Assembly (NCBI RefSeq): GCF_001189295.1
Contig: NZ_CP012159.1
Span: 8,664,501 to 8,728,500, forward strand
Direction of reading: 5' to 3'
Length of the DNA stretch: 64,000 bases
Source: Chondromyces crocatus
GTDB taxonomy: Bacteria; Myxococcota_A; Polyangia; Polyangiales; Polyangiaceae
Part shown: piece after piece, positions 34,698-43,601 of the stretch
How positions within the stretch are numbered: position 1 is the first letter of the stretch
Layout of the letters: every line of letters begins with the position of its first letter
Made by a program: the position numbers and the translations under genes
The notes under the pieces: model-generated
Databases searched by the model: none
Told to the model about the DNA's origin: nothing
What the model saw: the letters and a program-made list of their open reading frames with translations, nothing else

Positions 34698-36083
34698 TCA
34701 CTCCCTGGCGGGCAAGAATAGCTTCACGTCGTCGAACTCGGCGGTGCCTTCGTAATAATTGATGTGGGGATCGCCGAAAAAGAAGTGCTCCGGATACCCC
34801 ACGTCCGCCGGCCAGGCCTCGAACGAACGTGAACCCACTGTCACTTTCTGACGCATCGGTGGCGCTCCCAGCTCACCGGGCACCTGGTTGTAATGCCACA
34901 CAGGAGGGTCGTCTCGGAACCGTCGACGGGCAATGTAGGTGGTCGCGCCACCGTGATGAAATCGTCCGGTCACAGCCAGCGTATACGCCTCTCCGTCCCG
35001 CTCCACGGCGAATGTGTACGCCTCCCCGTCCAGGTACTTGTCCACGAACACCGGCCCGCGCTCGAACCCCGCAGGGGTGAACGAGACGAAAGCGTTTCCC
35101 GTCCAGGGAGAGCCGAACGAGCTCCCGTCCAGAAAGATCATGCTCACGTAATGCGAGCCGTCCAGCTCGGGCCGCTGCGTGAGGGGGTCCCACACGGCCG
35201 ACCAGGCCGGGATGTTGTTGTCGGTGTCCATCACCACCTTGCGGTGGTGATGAATGAAGACGTTATTGTGCGGGGCGGGGCGGGCATAGTCGGTGATGCA
35301 CAGAAAGTAGACCCCGTTGTCGGTCAAAGCCGGCAGAGGTGTGGGCGAATTCGTCCTGAAACGCCAGGGATCTCCGATCTCGTCACCGTCGTAACCATTG
35401 AAGCGACTTCCATCCGGCGAGAGCCAACCGTTCGGACCTGCACCGCCGAAGCGAATGCCGGAGACGGTGACCTCCACGCGGTAGCGCGGGGGCAGCGGGT
35501 GGGTCGAGCGCAGGATCGCCGCGTCGTGGTGACGCTTCGACACGAGACGGGCGCGGCCGCCCTCGCTGACGAAACGGCCACCGCTCTCGGGCACACCGTC
35601 CCGATCCTGATCCCGGCCATAGAGCTCGACCGTGAGCCACCCGTCGCGGCCATAGGTGAAGCTCTTGCGGAACGATCGAAAGCTCGCCAGGCCCGCGCGA
35701 AACAGCTCGCCTCCGGCCTCCAGGAAGAACGCCCCGTCTTCGTCGAAGTCGTCCACGTGCCACGGGCTGGAAGGCCCGTACGTATCCTCGGTCCAGGCCT
35801 CGGGCTCGATGAAGGGCGTGTCGAACGTCTCGTGGAGCACGAGCTGGAGATCGGGTGCTGGCGGAGGGAGCCCGGGCGGTCGCGGAGCCCTTCCCGTCCC
35901 ACCCGATGCACCGGACGCCACCACGCGAGACCCAAGCGCGCCCGCGGCTGACGCTGCCGGCATGGCGCGGGCCTCCTCTGGCGTGGCCGAGGTGGACACC
36001 GCGCTCCCGCACGCCAGCAACGCCGAGATCGACAGGGAACTCCCGAGAAGACACGGACCGACAGGGAGGGTGCACGGCTTCAC
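34698..36083 (-). CDS. Secreted beta-sandwich (lectin/glucanase-like) lipoprotein
   Basis: A 461-residue protein with a lipoprotein-type signal ending near 'SALLACGSA' and an Ala/Gly/Pro-rich linker to ~75. The rest is rich in aromatic residues and beta strands: 'LHETFDTPFIEPEAWTED', 'GGRFVSEGGRARLVSKRHHD', 'RYRVEVTVSGIRFGG', 'GTAEFDDVKLF'. This resembles concanavalin-like domains of polysaccharide-binding or glycoside hydrolase proteins. The Glu-x-Asp-x-x-Glu active site of GH16 is not visible, so catalysis cannot be claimed. Its His-rich segment 'NNVFIHHHRKVVMDTDNN' is unusual and might bind metal. Confidence 0.7.
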   Translation of the reverse strand: MKPCTLPVGPCLLGSSLSISALLACGSAVSTSATPEEARAMPAASAAGALGSRVVASGASGGTGRAPRPPGLPPPAPDLQLVLHETFDTPFIEPEAWTEDTYGPSSPWHVDDFDEDGAFFLEAGGELFRAGLASFRSFRKSFTYGRDGWLTVELYGRDQDRDGVPESGGRFVSEGGRARLVSKRHHDAAILRSTHPLPPRYRVEVTVSGIRFGGAGPNGWLSPDGSRFNGYDGDEIGDPWRFRTNSPTPLPALTDNGVYFLCITDYARPAPHNNVFIHHHRKVVMDTDNNIPAWSAVWDPLTQRPELDGSHYVSMIFLDGSSFGSPWTGNAFVSFTPAGFERGPVFVDKYLDGEAYTFAVERDGEAYTLAVTGRFHHGGATTYIARRRFRDDPPVWHYNQVPGELGAPPMRQKVTVGSRSFEAWPADVGYPEHFFFGDPHINYYEGTAEFDDVKLFLPARE

Positions 36084-36172
36084 CCCCCCACCGTTATCTC
36101 AGCCCACATCCTCCTGGAACGACCTCGGCTGCGGGAAACACCGCGCTCCGGACGAAGGGGAGCGCGAACGGC

Positions 36173-37735
36173 TCAGAGCTCGAAGCGGAACAGATCGGAC
36201 TTCACGCCATCGACGCCCGCCTGCTCCGGCCCAGCCCCTTCGCCACCACGCCCCCCGTTGGACCCGTAGACGATCAACCCCTCGACCGACGGCGCCTCAC
36301 CGATGAACGCGAGCCCGATGCTCGGCCCCCCGGCGCCCCCGCCCCCGCGTCCCCCCGCGCCCCCCGGCCCGCCCTTCCCCCCCGCACAGCCCTCGGCCAG
36401 CGACGTCGTCCCCTTCCCTCCCCCGGGACCGCCAGCGCCCCCAGGACCGCCCTCCTGCCCAGGACCGCCGGCGCCCCCCTTCCCCCCTGTTGCCACCGAC
36501 AGCACGGACCCATCGAACACCAGCGACGCGCCCAGGCTCACCAGGGCGATGCTCGCACCTCCAGCGCCCCCCCCTCGCCCGCCGAGCCCACCACAACCCC
36601 CCGACCCCCCGCCCCCACCGCTCGCCCCTGCCCCCATGGCCTGACTCGCGCACATCATGGCGCCGACCCCCCCTCGCATCGCGCCCCCGCCGCCACCTCC
36701 CTGCGCGGTCCCCCCCTTCCCGCCGGGCCCTCCAGCGGCGCCCAGGAAACCATTCGCCGTGAGCGTCCCTGTCCCCGTCGCGCCAGCGCCCGACACGCCT
36801 TCCTGGCCGGCCATCCCCGCATCCCCTGGCCTGCACAGCTGGGAGGTCCCGCCCCCTTTTCCACCGTTCGGCTGATCGTCCGCCCCGGGCCACCCCGCCG
36901 CACCATCTCCACCCGTGGTCAGCGTCGACGACCCCCCGAGCCCCCCGATGGAGTCATCCTCCTCGAAGTCGGGCGTCCCGCAGTCGAAGAGCTGCTCCAG
37001 CCCCCCGAACGAAGCTGGCGCCGCGCACGCATCCGCCCCCGCGTTCCCTCCGAGCCCCGCCAGCGCTTCCGTATCGTACCCCTCCCCGTCCTTCCCGTGC
37101 CCCCCGGGACCCGCGTCGAGCAGCACCCGGAACATCGTCACGCTCCCCTCCGCCACCGCCGCGATCGACGACATCCCTCGCGTCGCAGGGTCCTCCGGAT
37201 CCAGCCGTGCCCTCGCGTCGAGCTCCTCCAGCCGAACCGGCGCCGAGATCCCCTCGATCCGCAGCGGAATCTCCCCCGGCCGCGCCACGATCGCCGTCCG
37301 CGTCTTCGACGAGTTCGGCGTGAGCGTCCACCCGTGCGCGCAGTCCAGGCTCCCGAAGATCGTCACCCCGCCCGGCACCGTCACCGGCCCCTGAAACTCC
37401 TCCCCGCAAGCGTAGATCCGCCCCCCCGCGTCCTGCTCCTGCGCCCGCACGATCGCGCGCGCCAGCGTCTTCAGCGGCTTCTCGCGCGTCCCGGGCCCCT
37501 CGTCGTCGCCCTGGCTGCTGGACACGAACACCCCGCAGTTCCCCTCCACGCCCCAGCCCACGTCCCGCGGCGAGCAACCCACGGGCGTCTGCCCTGCACC
37601 CACCGTCGGCCCAACCTCGGCCGGCTGGCAGGTCTGCGACCGCGAACAGTCCGTCCCACAGCCCGGTGCACTCGAGACGAGCCCGAGCCCAGCGACCAGA
37701 ACCTGCGCCACTCCTACCCGTGCCCGCTTTTTCAT
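36173..37735 (-). CDS. Gly-rich surface lipoprotein with right-handed-helix-like start
   Basis: A 520-residue protein. Start at 37735 follows GGGAG; the signal runs to 'LVSSAPGC'. Residues ~50-170 include 'EKPLKTLARAIVRAQEQDAG', 'IYACGEEFQGPVTVPGGVTI' and 'SLDCAHGW', the usual beginning of a parallel beta-helix (DUF1565-like) surface protein. From ~190 the chain is dominated by Gly-Gly-x triplets, with Asp and Ala. Such proteins are common and poorly understood in Polyangiales and probably coat the cell. The next gene upstream on the same strand ends 83 bp away. Confidence 0.8.
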   Translation of the reverse strand: MKKRARVGVAQVLVAGLGLVSSAPGCGTDCSRSQTCQPAEVGPTVGAGQTPVGCSPRDVGWGVEGNCGVFVSSSQGDDEGPGTREKPLKTLARAIVRAQEQDAGGRIYACGEEFQGPVTVPGGVTIFGSLDCAHGWTLTPNSSKTRTAIVARPGEIPLRIEGISAPVRLEELDARARLDPEDPATRGMSSIAAVAEGSVTMFRVLLDAGPGGHGKDGEGYDTEALAGLGGNAGADACAAPASFGGLEQLFDCGTPDFEEDDSIGGLGGSSTLTTGGDGAAGWPGADDQPNGGKGGGTSQLCRPGDAGMAGQEGVSGAGATGTGTLTANGFLGAAGGPGGKGGTAQGGGGGGAMRGGVGAMMCASQAMGAGASGGGGGSGGCGGLGGRGGGAGGASIALVSLGASLVFDGSVLSVATGGKGGAGGPGQEGGPGGAGGPGGGKGTTSLAEGCAGGKGGPGGAGGRGGGGAGGPSIGLAFIGEAPSVEGLIVYGSNGGRGGEGAGPEQAGVDGVKSDLFRFEL

Positions 37736-37817
37736 CTGCACTGCTCCCTGCTTCCCAGCGACCCGACCGCACCCACGCACCCCGCACCCACGCTCGCCGC
37801 GCGCATCCACGGCGCGC

Positions 37818-38591
37818 TCAGAACACCCCCACCACCCCCACGCCCCCACCCCCTGGACCGAACCACGGCGTCACCCGCGCCGACGGTCGCAGCGACGCCC
37901 GGGGCCGCGGCGGCGGCGGCGGCAGCAGCAACAGCAACGACGTCCCGACCGCTGCGCTGATGGCGATCGCGTACCCGATGCCCGCCACCGCGGTGAACGT
38001 CTCCATCTCCGTCACCGCCTCTGCCAGCGCCTCGCAAGGCCCCGTCTTGCTCCGGTAGCAGGCCGACGGACTCCCATCCCCCACCCGCAGCGCGTCGACG
38101 CTGCTGCTGGCGCCATTCGCCGCCGCCGTCATGGCCAGCCCGATCCCGAGCCCTCCCAGCGTCACCCCTCCCCCCACGAGCAACGTCCCGAGACGCCAGG
38201 AGCGAGACACCCGACCCCCCTCCAGCGGCGCAGCGGCTTCGCGTGCCGGAACCGACGACACCGCACCTGCCGGTGCCGGACTCGCATCGACCGCTCCCGA
38301 CGAGGACGCTCCCCCTGGCGCCACTGGCGCGACCGCAGCCCCCGGCGCCGTGGACACCGATGCGGGCACCTCACCGCCGGTCACATCCGCTTTCGAGGGT
38401 GGCACCACCGGCAACGCAGCCGCTTCCGGTGCAGCCGCCGCGCTCCCTTCCGGAGGCGTCGCTGGCGAGGACGCCCCTCCAGGCTCACTCGCCCCCGCAG
38501 CATGCGGGAACAGTGCACCGAAGAGCAGCGCAGCCGTGAACATTGGCGCACGAAGCGCAGACGAACACATCGAGGGCCAGAGAAGGCTCAT
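37818..38591 (-). CDS. Ala/Pro-rich membrane protein of unknown function
   Basis: A 257-residue protein. It has a signal-like N-terminus (hydrophobic 'MFTAALLFGALFPHAAGA'), a ~90-residue Ala/Pro/Ser linker, then two hydrophobic helices ('LGTLLVGGGVTLGGLGIGLA' and 'AVAGIGYAIAISAAVGTSLL') separated by a loop with two Cys ('SACYRSKTGPCEALAE'). The tail is Pro/Gly-rich. This linker plus two-helix layout is frequent in myxobacterial proteins of unknown function. The start codon overlaps the stop of a small upstream frame in an ATGA arrangement, which favours this start. Confidence 0.7.
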   Translation of the reverse strand: MSLLWPSMCSSALRAPMFTAALLFGALFPHAAGASEPGGASSPATPPEGSAAAAPEAAALPVVPPSKADVTGGEVPASVSTAPGAAVAPVAPGGASSSGAVDASPAPAGAVSSVPAREAAAPLEGGRVSRSWRLGTLLVGGGVTLGGLGIGLAMTAAANGASSSVDALRVGDGSPSACYRSKTGPCEALAEAVTEMETFTAVAGIGYAIAISAAVGTSLLLLLPPPPPRPRASLRPSARVTPWFGPGGGGVGVVGVF

Positions 38592-38833
38592 GACATGGCG
38601 ACGATTGAAATGGTGATACTCCGACCAACCTCACCGCGATACTCACGTTCAATGAACCGACCGCCGATGACGTGGAGTGCTCGGACACTAACATGCGCGG
38701 CGACACCCAACGCAAGCCCGTTGTCGCCACGATGGCCTTGGATCTCCGGCACTTGAAGCCATTCCAGATGACCGCCGAAGTTTACCACCCACGCAATCGA
38801 TTCATGCTCGAAGCATCGAAAACCGGTCTCCAC
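38588..38833 (-). CDS. Candidate small protein (81 aa), translationally coupled
   Basis: This 81-residue frame reads 'METGFRCFEHESIAWVVNFG', then 'GHLEWLQVPEIQGHRGDNG', and ends 'ITISIVAMS'. Its composition resembles a folded beta-rich peptide rather than an antisense shadow, and there is no competing gene. Its TGA overlaps the ATG of the next gene (ATGA), a common sign of coupling. Against it: third-position GC is clearly lower than in neighbours and no Shine-Dalgarno sequence is obvious. It may be a degraded or imported gene fragment. No family is recognised. The remaining gap to 39089 shows nothing. Confidence 0.35.
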   Translation of the reverse strand: METGFRCFEHESIAWVVNFGGHLEWLQVPEIQGHRGDNGLALGVAAHVSVRALHVIGGRFIEREYRGEVGRSITISIVAMS

Positions 38834-39089
38834 CGGCTTCTCTCGCCCCCCAGGAAAGAGCCCACGCCGACGCGCCGCCCGTGAAATCTTCCGGGCGAAG
38901 AGTGACGAACACCGACCGCATCTCGTCAGCCCGCCGAGAAACCGTCACCCATTATCGTAAGCATCACGCATGCCCGGACGCGGCATCGAAGTCACGTCCA
39001 CGCGAGTCCACGCACCCCATCGACCCGCCCCAGCGTCGACGCCGTGCACCGCGCCGGCCCCACCCATCGGCCCGGCAGGCTTCCGCCCT

Positions 39090-39794
39090 TCAGCGCGATG
39101 GGTTCACGATGGCGATCGCGTCGAGGTCGAACCCCGCCGTATCCGCGGCCCCGAAATTCGAGATGTCGCGCACGCGGACGAAGCGCACCTCGGAGAGCCC
39201 CAGCTCCGCCAGATCGAAGGGATCGCCCCCGGCGACCTCGGGGTTGAACATCCCCTCGCCCGAGTCGGGCGTCGCCAGCACCGGCCGCCACCCGGCACAC
39301 CCCTCGTACGGGTACGCGTCCGCCTGACAGGGGAACGTCGTCCACGTCTCGCCATCGGCGCTGACGCTCACCTCCCCCAGCTCCTTGAACACCTTCATCG
39401 GATCCCCGCCCACGAGGAACGGGTTCTCGAAGACGATGAAGTCCGGCCCCGGGCCGTCGACGATGGTGTTCCCGCCGAACCCCAGCGCGATCTCTCCGCC
39501 CTTGCCCAGCGAGAGCACGTGCAAGCTCCCGCTCGACGAGCTGCCCCCGTGCGGCGGGCCGTAGACGATCTCCGGATACTCCTCCATCCCGAAGCCAGAC
39601 CCCTCGCCCGGCGTGAACGACAGGACGCAGGAGGCCGTGCGGGTCGGGGGCGCGTCCGCAGGGCACGCCTCCTCTTCGGGCTCCGGCTCCGGATCGAGAT
39701 CTCTCGGCTCCGAACCGCAGCCAGCGACGAGCAGGGTCACCGAACCGAACACCGAGGCGAGCAGAGCATCAGGACGCAGCACGACGCACCGCAT
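39090..39794 (-). CDS. Cell-surface lipoprotein, secreted beta-rich
   Basis: A 234-residue lipoprotein; the signal MRCVVLRPDALLASVFGSVT ends at lipobox 'VAGCG'. An acidic linker (EPEPEEEACP) follows. The folded domain has 'GEIALGFGGNTIVDGPGPDF', 'IVFENPFLVGGDP' and 'EVSVSADGETWTTFPC', then 'EVRFVRVRDISNFG' and 'DLDAIAIVNP'. This pattern matches bacterial 'cell surface protein' beta-sandwiches (Bacteroidetes and myxobacteria) that are often lost in generic annotation. A calcium-binding role through the Asp-rich loops is plausible but unproven. The gene is divergent from yjbQ. Confidence 0.75.
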   Translation of the reverse strand: MRCVVLRPDALLASVFGSVTLLVAGCGSEPRDLDPEPEPEEEACPADAPPTRTASCVLSFTPGEGSGFGMEEYPEIVYGPPHGGSSSSGSLHVLSLGKGGEIALGFGGNTIVDGPGPDFIVFENPFLVGGDPMKVFKELGEVSVSADGETWTTFPCQADAYPYEGCAGWRPVLATPDSGEGMFNPEVAGGDPFDLAELGLSEVRFVRVRDISNFGAADTAGFDLDAIAIVNPSR

Positions 39795-39867
39795 AGCAGA
39801 GCCCCGCCCCGCGCTGAAGCCTTGCGGTTGACGGGGCCCGGTGGCCGCTCCAGCGTGGCCCTCCTCG

Positions 39868-40281
39868 ATGAAGAGCAAGACCGAATACTTCACCTTCGAG
39901 ACCAAGAAGCGGCGCGAGCTGATCAACATCACCGAGCGCGTCGCCGCCGTCGTGAACGCCAGCGGCATCCAGGAGGGCATGGTCCTGGTGAGCGCGATGC
40001 ACATCACCGCCGGCGTCTTCGTCAACGACCACGAGCCGGGCCTCTGGGAGGACATCTGGGAGTGGCTCCAGCACCTCGCTCCCCAGGGCCCCGACTACAA
40101 GCACCACCGCACCGGCGAGGACAACGGCGACGCACACCTGAAGTCGATCCTCGTCCACCACCAGGTCATCGTCCCCATCACCGCCGGCAAGCTCGATCTC
40201 GGCACCTGGCAGCAGATCTTCTACGCCGAGTTCGACGGCCAGCGCCGCAAGCGCATGGTGGTGAAGGCCATGGGCGAGTAG
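39868..40281 (+). CDS. yjbQ: YjbQ family protein (UPF0047)
   Basis: A 137-residue cytoplasmic protein, standard family length. It has the family signatures: '[20 protein letters not shown]', '[20 protein letters not shown]', and '[20 protein letters not shown]' followed by 'DGQRRKR'. YjbQ proteins have weak thiamine-phosphate synthase activity, and the conserved His/Asp suggest a metal site, but the true role is debated. ATG 39868 is chosen over GTG 39841 because family members start a few residues before '[14 protein letters not shown]'. Neither has a good Shine-Dalgarno sequence. Confidence 0.9.
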   Translation: MKSKTEYFTFETKKRRELINITERVAAVVNASGIQEGMVLVSAMHITAGVFVNDHEPGLWEDIWEWLQHLAPQGPDYKHHRTGEDNGDAHLKSILVHHQVIVPITAGKLDLGTWQQIFYAEFDGQRRKRMVVKAMGE

Positions 40282-40342
40282 GCCGGGGGTCCCCCTGAGG
40301 TTCCGGTTGCGGATCGACGGACCGCTGGGGTAAGCCTCCGGC

Positions 40343-40879
40343 ATGGATTCGTCCTCGTTCTCGGGCGATCGGGACGCGGCGCTCAGGGCGCCCAGCAGCG
40401 CCTCGCGTGACCTGAGCGGGGGCCCACCGCGCGAAGGCGACGGCGCGCATCGCCCCACCGAGATCAACGCCCTCCTCGGCCGCGGCACCCACTTCGAAGG
40501 CAAGCTCTTCTTCGACGGCCGCGTCCGCATCGACGGCAGCTTCCGCGGCGAGATCCGCGGCGAAGACGTGCTGGTCATCGGTGAAGGCGCGATGGTCGTC
40601 GGCGAGATCCACGTCGGCACCTGCATCGTCACCGGCGGCGAGGTGCAAGCCAGCATCCGCGCCCGCGACGGCATCGAGCTCTACGCCCCCTCGCGCGTCA
40701 CCGGCGCCCTGCACGCGCCCGCCATCTTCATCGACCGCGGCGTCCAGTTCGACGGCTCCTGCAAGATGGCCCCCCTCGACGAGCCCACGCAGATCCCCGC
40801 CCCCGAAGACGCCCCTCGCCCGGAACTGGCGACCCTGCCCATGGTCGGCAGCGCCAAGCCCGCCGACGAACCGGGCTGA
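40343..40879 (+). CDS. Bactofilin (polymer-forming cytoskeletal protein)
   Basis: A 178-residue protein with a central bactofilin beta-helix from about residue 45 to 140: 'INALLGRGTHFEGKLFFDGR', 'VRIDGSFRGEIRGEDVLVIG', 'VVGEIHVGTCIVTGGEVQAS', 'GIELYAPSRVTGALHAPAIF'. Each ~18-residue step is one turn of the right-handed helix that stacks into filaments without nucleotide. The N- and C-terminal tails are Pro-rich and disordered, as in Myxococcus Bac proteins that shape cells and chromosome arms. It follows yjbQ on the same strand by 61 bp. Confidence 0.9.
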   Translation: MDSSSFSGDRDAALRAPSSASRDLSGGPPREGDGAHRPTEINALLGRGTHFEGKLFFDGRVRIDGSFRGEIRGEDVLVIGEGAMVVGEIHVGTCIVTGGEVQASIRARDGIELYAPSRVTGALHAPAIFIDRGVQFDGSCKMAPLDEPTQIPAPEDAPRPELATLPMVGSAKPADEPG

Positions 40880-41251
40880 CCGCGCCAGCCACGACGGCCG
40901 CGCCAGCGCATCACCCCAGGCCGCTGCGTCGCTCCGCAGCAGCACATCACCTCAGGCCGCTGCGTCGCTCCGAGCCACTGCACCGCTCGAGCCCAATGCG
41001 AGCGACCGCCCCTACCCATTTCCATTCCAGCGTCCGTGCGCTTCACCGCATGGAAAAACGGCAATCGAGAAGATCCCCCCCTCGCCCTGCCATGTAGAGG
41101 AACCTACGCACCCCCTGTATCCGTAGCGCAACGCGCAACCGGAGCAGCTTTTTTTCGGGTTCCTCGCGTGCAGCGGCAGGAAAGCGAGGATACAAGTGAA
41201 TGGCGTGCGCGGCGAGAATTCACGCCGTGCAGCTCAGGAGTACGCCCCCCG
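40880..41251. other. Intergenic region with a 36-bp-spaced direct repeat and long-range inverted repeat
   Basis: A 372-bp gap. Two 27-bp near-identical stretches (40909-40935 and 40945-40971; core AGGCCGCTGCGTCGCTCCG) are spaced 36 bp apart. Further on, GAGGAACC (41097-41104) and GGTTCCTC (41158-41165) form an 8-bp inverted repeat around a 53-bp loop that includes T7. The gap should include the bactofilin terminator and the promoter of the SRPBCC gene. No gene is evident. Confidence 0.55.
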
Positions 41252-42022
41252 ATGAAGCACCTCCGCACCGCATGGCTTGCCCCCTTGATGGCACTCGCCC
41301 TCCAGCTCGGCGTCGGCGTGGCACACGCGGACGAGGAATCGGATCGGCTCGCGGCCCTGGGCAAGCCGCACACGTACACCATGAAGACCACGAACCCCCC
41401 GTCGCCCATCGAGACGGGGGGTGCCGCGACCGTCATCGACGCGCCCATCGCCGAGGTCCGCAAGGTCGTCACCAACTACGGTGCCTACCAGAAGTTCCTC
41501 AAGCCCTTCGATCAGAGCCGCGTCATCTCCAAGCGCAAGGGCGTGAGCGAGGTCTACCTCCAGGTGCCCATCCTGAACGGCGCCGCGAACATCTGGATCG
41601 TCACCGAGATCGCCCCCCCCGTGAAGCAGGGCAAGGACGAACTCGTCGTCGGCAAGTTCAAGAACGGCAACGTCGAAGACTTCCGCGCCGTCTGGCGCAT
41701 GCGCTCGGTGAGCCCCGACAAGACGGTGCTCAAGCTCGAACTGATGGTCGACCCGGCCCTGCCCTTCGGCGCCTCGATCGTCACCCAGACCCTGGTCAAG
41801 AGCGCCGCGAAGGGCGTCGCCGGCGTCAAGACGCGGGCCGAGGAAGCCCACGCCAAGCGCCCTGGCAACAAGAAGAAGGGCTCCTCCGCGGCCGTGGCCG
41901 ACACCCCCTCCGAGGCCCCCGAGAAGCGCCCGGAGACCACCGAGGTCGCGAGCCAGTCTCCCGCCGACACCAAGGCACCTCCCTCCGGCTCCTCGAAGCC
42001 GAAGGAAGAAGCCCCGCGCTGA
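41252..42022 (+). CDS. Secreted SRPBCC/START-like protein
   Basis: A 256-residue exported protein. Signal: 'KHLRTAWLAPLMALALQLGV' cut near AHA-DEE. The domain from ~45 to 200 fits the SRPBCC (polyketide cyclase/START) fold: 'ATVIDAPIAEVRKVVTNYGA', 'FDQSRVISKRKGVSEVYLQV', then 'NVEDFRAVWRMRSV' and a long C-terminal helix. These proteins bind lipids or hydrophobic ligands in a deep cavity; a periplasmic lipid-binding role is inferred. The last ~55 residues are Lys/Pro/Ser-rich and disordered. AGGAG lies about 12 nt upstream of the ATG. Confidence 0.82.
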   Translation: MKHLRTAWLAPLMALALQLGVGVAHADEESDRLAALGKPHTYTMKTTNPPSPIETGGAATVIDAPIAEVRKVVTNYGAYQKFLKPFDQSRVISKRKGVSEVYLQVPILNGAANIWIVTEIAPPVKQGKDELVVGKFKNGNVEDFRAVWRMRSVSPDKTVLKLELMVDPALPFGASIVTQTLVKSAAKGVAGVKTRAEEAHAKRPGNKKKGSSAAVADTPSEAPEKRPETTEVASQSPADTKAPPSGSSKPKEEAPR

Positions 42023-42132
42023 GCCGAGAGGCGCCTCCAGCACCGGCGTCTCTTTCGCCCGCGTGCTGCCCCTCTCGCCCCCGCCTGCACCCGCTTCGCC
42101 TTCGCCGGCCTCGCCTTCACCTGCTTCGCCAG

Positions 42133-43485
42133 CTACGTCGCCGCGCGCAGACGCTGGACGATCGCGTGCATCTGCGATGACGCGCTCTCCTCGGTCAACG
42201 CCGCGTCGAGCGCGTCGAGCCCGTCGGCGCGCCTCTCTTTGAGGAGGTTCGCCCATGTCACGAGCGCGGCCTCGTCCCCGAGACGCACCGAGAGACGCGC
42301 CGCTGGAAGGGCGACCATGTGGAAGAGGGCCCGGTGACGCGCGCGATCCAGCGCCCCCTGGAGGAGGTCGAGGCCACGACGAAGCTGTGCGGCGTCGCCT
42401 TCTTTCAGGACGAGCGCGAGCCCCCCCTGGACGATGCCCTCCCACCGCGATGGATCCGGCAAGGCGACCATCCGCGCCATCGCCGTGAGCGCGTGCTCGA
42501 GCCGGCTCTCGATGGGCAGCGTCTCCACCTGCGCGAGGGCGTGGAGCTCGAACGCCTCGGCCACCTCATCGCTGCGGCGCTGGTTGGCTTCCAGGGCAGC
42601 CAGCCCCTCGGGCGTCGTCGGGAGCGGCTGGACGGGACCGGCAGGCGCCGCAGGCGCAGCCCCTCGCAGCGCGAGCCAGCGGAACGCGCGCCCTGCCCCC
42701 GCGCGATGGGCCTTCCCGAGCGTGGCGGTGGCGGCCTTGGTGCCAGCCAGGTGCTGGAGCAACCCCTGCGCAAAGAGCGCGTCGGCCGCCGAGATGCCGG
42801 AGAACTCCCGCGCGTTCCGCGAGAAGTTCCGCGCAAGGGTCGACCAGAGGGTCGGCTCGTGTACCTCGAAGCCCTGCTGCCGCGCTTCGAACACGTCGAG
42901 GTCATGCATCATCGCGTGCCGCAGCATCGTCAGGACCATGAAGTAGCTCTCGTCGTTCCGCTGCAAGAGCACACTGAAGTCATCCACGAAGGTCGGCGCG
43001 CACAGCCTGGCGAGATCGAGCCCGTTCGAGAGATACCGCCCAGCCCACGGGATGCGAGGCCAGCTCCGGCGCAGCAACTTGAAGTGAAACTGCGCCTCCA
43101 GACGCAGCGTCTCGACCGGCTGCGTCAGCGCATCGTCCACGGCGAGCAGGAGCGGCACCAGGTACGCCTCGAGGGTCCCCAGGAGGTCTCTGACACACGG
43201 CCTCCCGTCCCGGGTCTGGACCCCGGCGCGGAACTCGGTGCGATCGCGGGTGAGCGCAAACTCCGGACTCCCGGGCCCGGGCTCGAACAGGTTCGCGCGC
43301 ATCACGGCCCCGAAGAGCGGGAGCAAGGGAATGCGCCGCGTCTCCTCGGCCGCGTCGTCATTCCACGCGAGGTGCCACGCCACGGAAGTCGGCATGTGCC
43401 CCCAGAGGCACACGACATGCTTCCCGGCACGCGCCAGGAGATCTCGCTGATGGTAGCCGTGGGTCCCGATGATGTAGTCGCCCAT
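42133..43485 (-). CDS. Conserved-looking cytoplasmic protein of unknown function
   Basis: A 450-residue soluble, mainly helical protein without signal or membrane segments. The N-terminus reads 'MGDYIIGTHGYHQRDLLARA', then 'HVVCLWGHMPTSVAWHLAWN'. A helical middle part contains 'AQFHFKLLRRSWPRIPWAG', and 'MLRHAMMHDLDVFEARQQGF' adds His/Asp residues that might bind metal. A Pro/Ala linker near 290-305 divides it from a C-terminal helical-repeat-like part ('IVQGGLALVLKEGDAAQLRR'). I do not recognise the family. It converges with the SRPBCC gene. Confidence 0.75.
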   Translation of the reverse strand: MGDYIIGTHGYHQRDLLARAGKHVVCLWGHMPTSVAWHLAWNDDAAEETRRIPLLPLFGAVMRANLFEPGPGSPEFALTRDRTEFRAGVQTRDGRPCVRDLLGTLEAYLVPLLLAVDDALTQPVETLRLEAQFHFKLLRRSWPRIPWAGRYLSNGLDLARLCAPTFVDDFSVLLQRNDESYFMVLTMLRHAMMHDLDVFEARQQGFEVHEPTLWSTLARNFSRNAREFSGISAADALFAQGLLQHLAGTKAATATLGKAHRAGAGRAFRWLALRGAAPAAPAGPVQPLPTTPEGLAALEANQRRSDEVAEAFELHALAQVETLPIESRLEHALTAMARMVALPDPSRWEGIVQGGLALVLKEGDAAQLRRGLDLLQGALDRARHRALFHMVALPAARLSVRLGDEAALVTWANLLKERRADGLDALDAALTEESASSQMHAIVQRLRAAT

Positions 43486-43601
43486 CCGGCGGCATCCTAA
43501 CTTCCACCCCCCCGCCCGACCAGGACGCCAGAGGGGCTCCGCCGCACGCGACCAGCCCCTCCGAGCGCGACCTCCTCAGCCGCTCCCGCGACCTCCTCGG
43601 C

